Shown here piece after piece: positions 6,465 to 8,100 of a DNA stretch of 8,100 bases. How positions within the stretch are numbered: the first letter of the stretch is position 1; each line of letters starts with the position of its first letter. The stretch is from Actinomycetota bacterium (GTDB lineage Bacteria; Actinomycetota; Actinomycetes; Actinomycetales; Microbacteriaceae). The stretch is taken from positions 1 through 8,100 of the forward strand of contig WLES01000028.1 of NCBI GenBank assembly GCA_009704155.1, read 5' to 3'. Below the pieces are notes generated by a model, which did no database searches, was not told where the DNA came from, and saw only the letters and a program-made list of their open reading frames with translations. The translations under genes were made by a program, and so were the position numbers.

Positions 6465-6486
6465 TTACTAATGAGTTCGTTAGTCA
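6465..6486. promoter_or_regulatory. Imperfect inverted repeat between livH and guaB
   Basis: TTACTAA (6465-6471) and TTAGTCA (6480-6486) are inverted copies with one mismatch around an 8-base centre. The site lies in the divergent control region, upstream of the candidate livH promoter and just upstream of a -10-like box facing guaB. It could be an operator; nothing identifies the regulator. Confidence 0.25.
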
Positions 6487-6491
6487 ACCGT

Positions 6492-6497
6492 GATAAT
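6492..6497 (+). promoter_or_regulatory. Possible -10 box for guaB
   Basis: GATAAT matches five of six consensus bases and lies 83 bases before the guaB ATG. No convincing -35 is present at 16-18 bases upstream (6469-6474 reads TAATGA), so the call is weak. Confidence 0.25.
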
Positions 6498-6569
6498 CAG
6501 TAAGCGAAACGCCCGCCTAGACAGCCCGCTACGATTAAGAGGAATAGGCACAGTGTGCGATTCGACGGT

Positions 6570-8083
<1,514 letters not shown>

Positions 8084-8092
8084 GCGACGATC

Positions 8093-8100
8093 ATGAGTGA
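8093..8100 (+). CDS. Start of a further gene, possibly a GuaB-family paralogue (GuaB3), cut by window edge
   Basis: ATG AGT GA begins nine bases after the guaB stop and runs off the window. Only Met-Ser and an Asp/Glu (from GA-N) can be read. In many actinobacteria guaB is followed directly by a GuaB-related gene whose product starts MSE, and the position, strand and first residues agree. The evidence is short and the ribosome site before it (GGCGACG) is weak, so this stays tentative. Confidence 0.35.

Noticed and set aside
6344..6487. 48 extra N-terminal codons for livH, up to an ATG at 6487
   Set aside because: The stretch is rich in Thr, Arg and Ser, has no ribosome site, covers the likely promoter, and would hide the signal peptide that starts correctly at GTG 6343 behind AGGAGG.

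Overview
The window looks like ordinary chromosomal DNA of an actinobacterium, most likely a member of the Microbacteriaceae with moderate rather than very high GC. This is an inference. It rests on the G+C-leaning codon choice, the use of TTG and GTG starts behind strong AGGAGG-type ribosome binding sites, the actinobacterial style of the GuaB and Liv proteins, and what looks like a second guaB-type gene starting directly after guaB. No mobile element, tRNA, rRNA, CRISPR array or phage gene is visible.

Layout, left to right. (1) Bases 1-751 (+) hold the C-terminal five-sixths of a RarD/EamA-type membrane transporter whose start lies outside the window. (2) Bases 752-950 form a control region with a TATAGT -10-like box directly behind a perfect 16-base palindrome. 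(3) Bases 951-2219 (+) encode a very acidic, codon-biased lipoprotein, the substrate-binding protein of a branched-chain-amino-acid-type (HAAT family) ABC importer. (4) Bases 2220-2366 hold two hairpin terminators, one per strand, separating convergent transcription units. (5) Bases 6343 down to 2367 (-) form a tight four-gene operon in the order livH-livM-livG-livF: two permeases and two ATPases, with junctions of +2 nt, an 11-nt overlap and a 1-nt TAATG overlap. (6) Bases 6344-6580 are a divergent promoter region. (7) Bases 6581-8083 (+) encode IMP dehydrogenase (GuaB). At 8093 an ATG begins another reading frame, probably the GuaB-related protein often found next to guaB in actinobacteria.

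How the genes work together. The lipoprotein captures a small amino-acid-like ligand outside the membrane. It delivers the ligand to the LivH/LivM channel, which is driven by the LivG/LivF ATPase pair. The binding protein has its own promoter and faces the transporter operon tail to tail, so its much higher dosage can be set separately. The exact substrate (Leu/Ile/Val, another amino acid, an amide or urea) cannot be read from sequence; the family allows all of these. RarD and GuaB are functionally separate neighbours.

The most unusual point is LivH: it has a cleavable signal peptide and a roughly 100-residue exported beta-sandwich-like domain fused in front of the permease. The next most useful lead is the palindrome GTTACA-CGCT-TGTAAC before the binding-protein gene. 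It fits the 5-6-5 spacing of GlnR-type nitrogen-control sites. I found no convincing sign of a wholly undescribed system.
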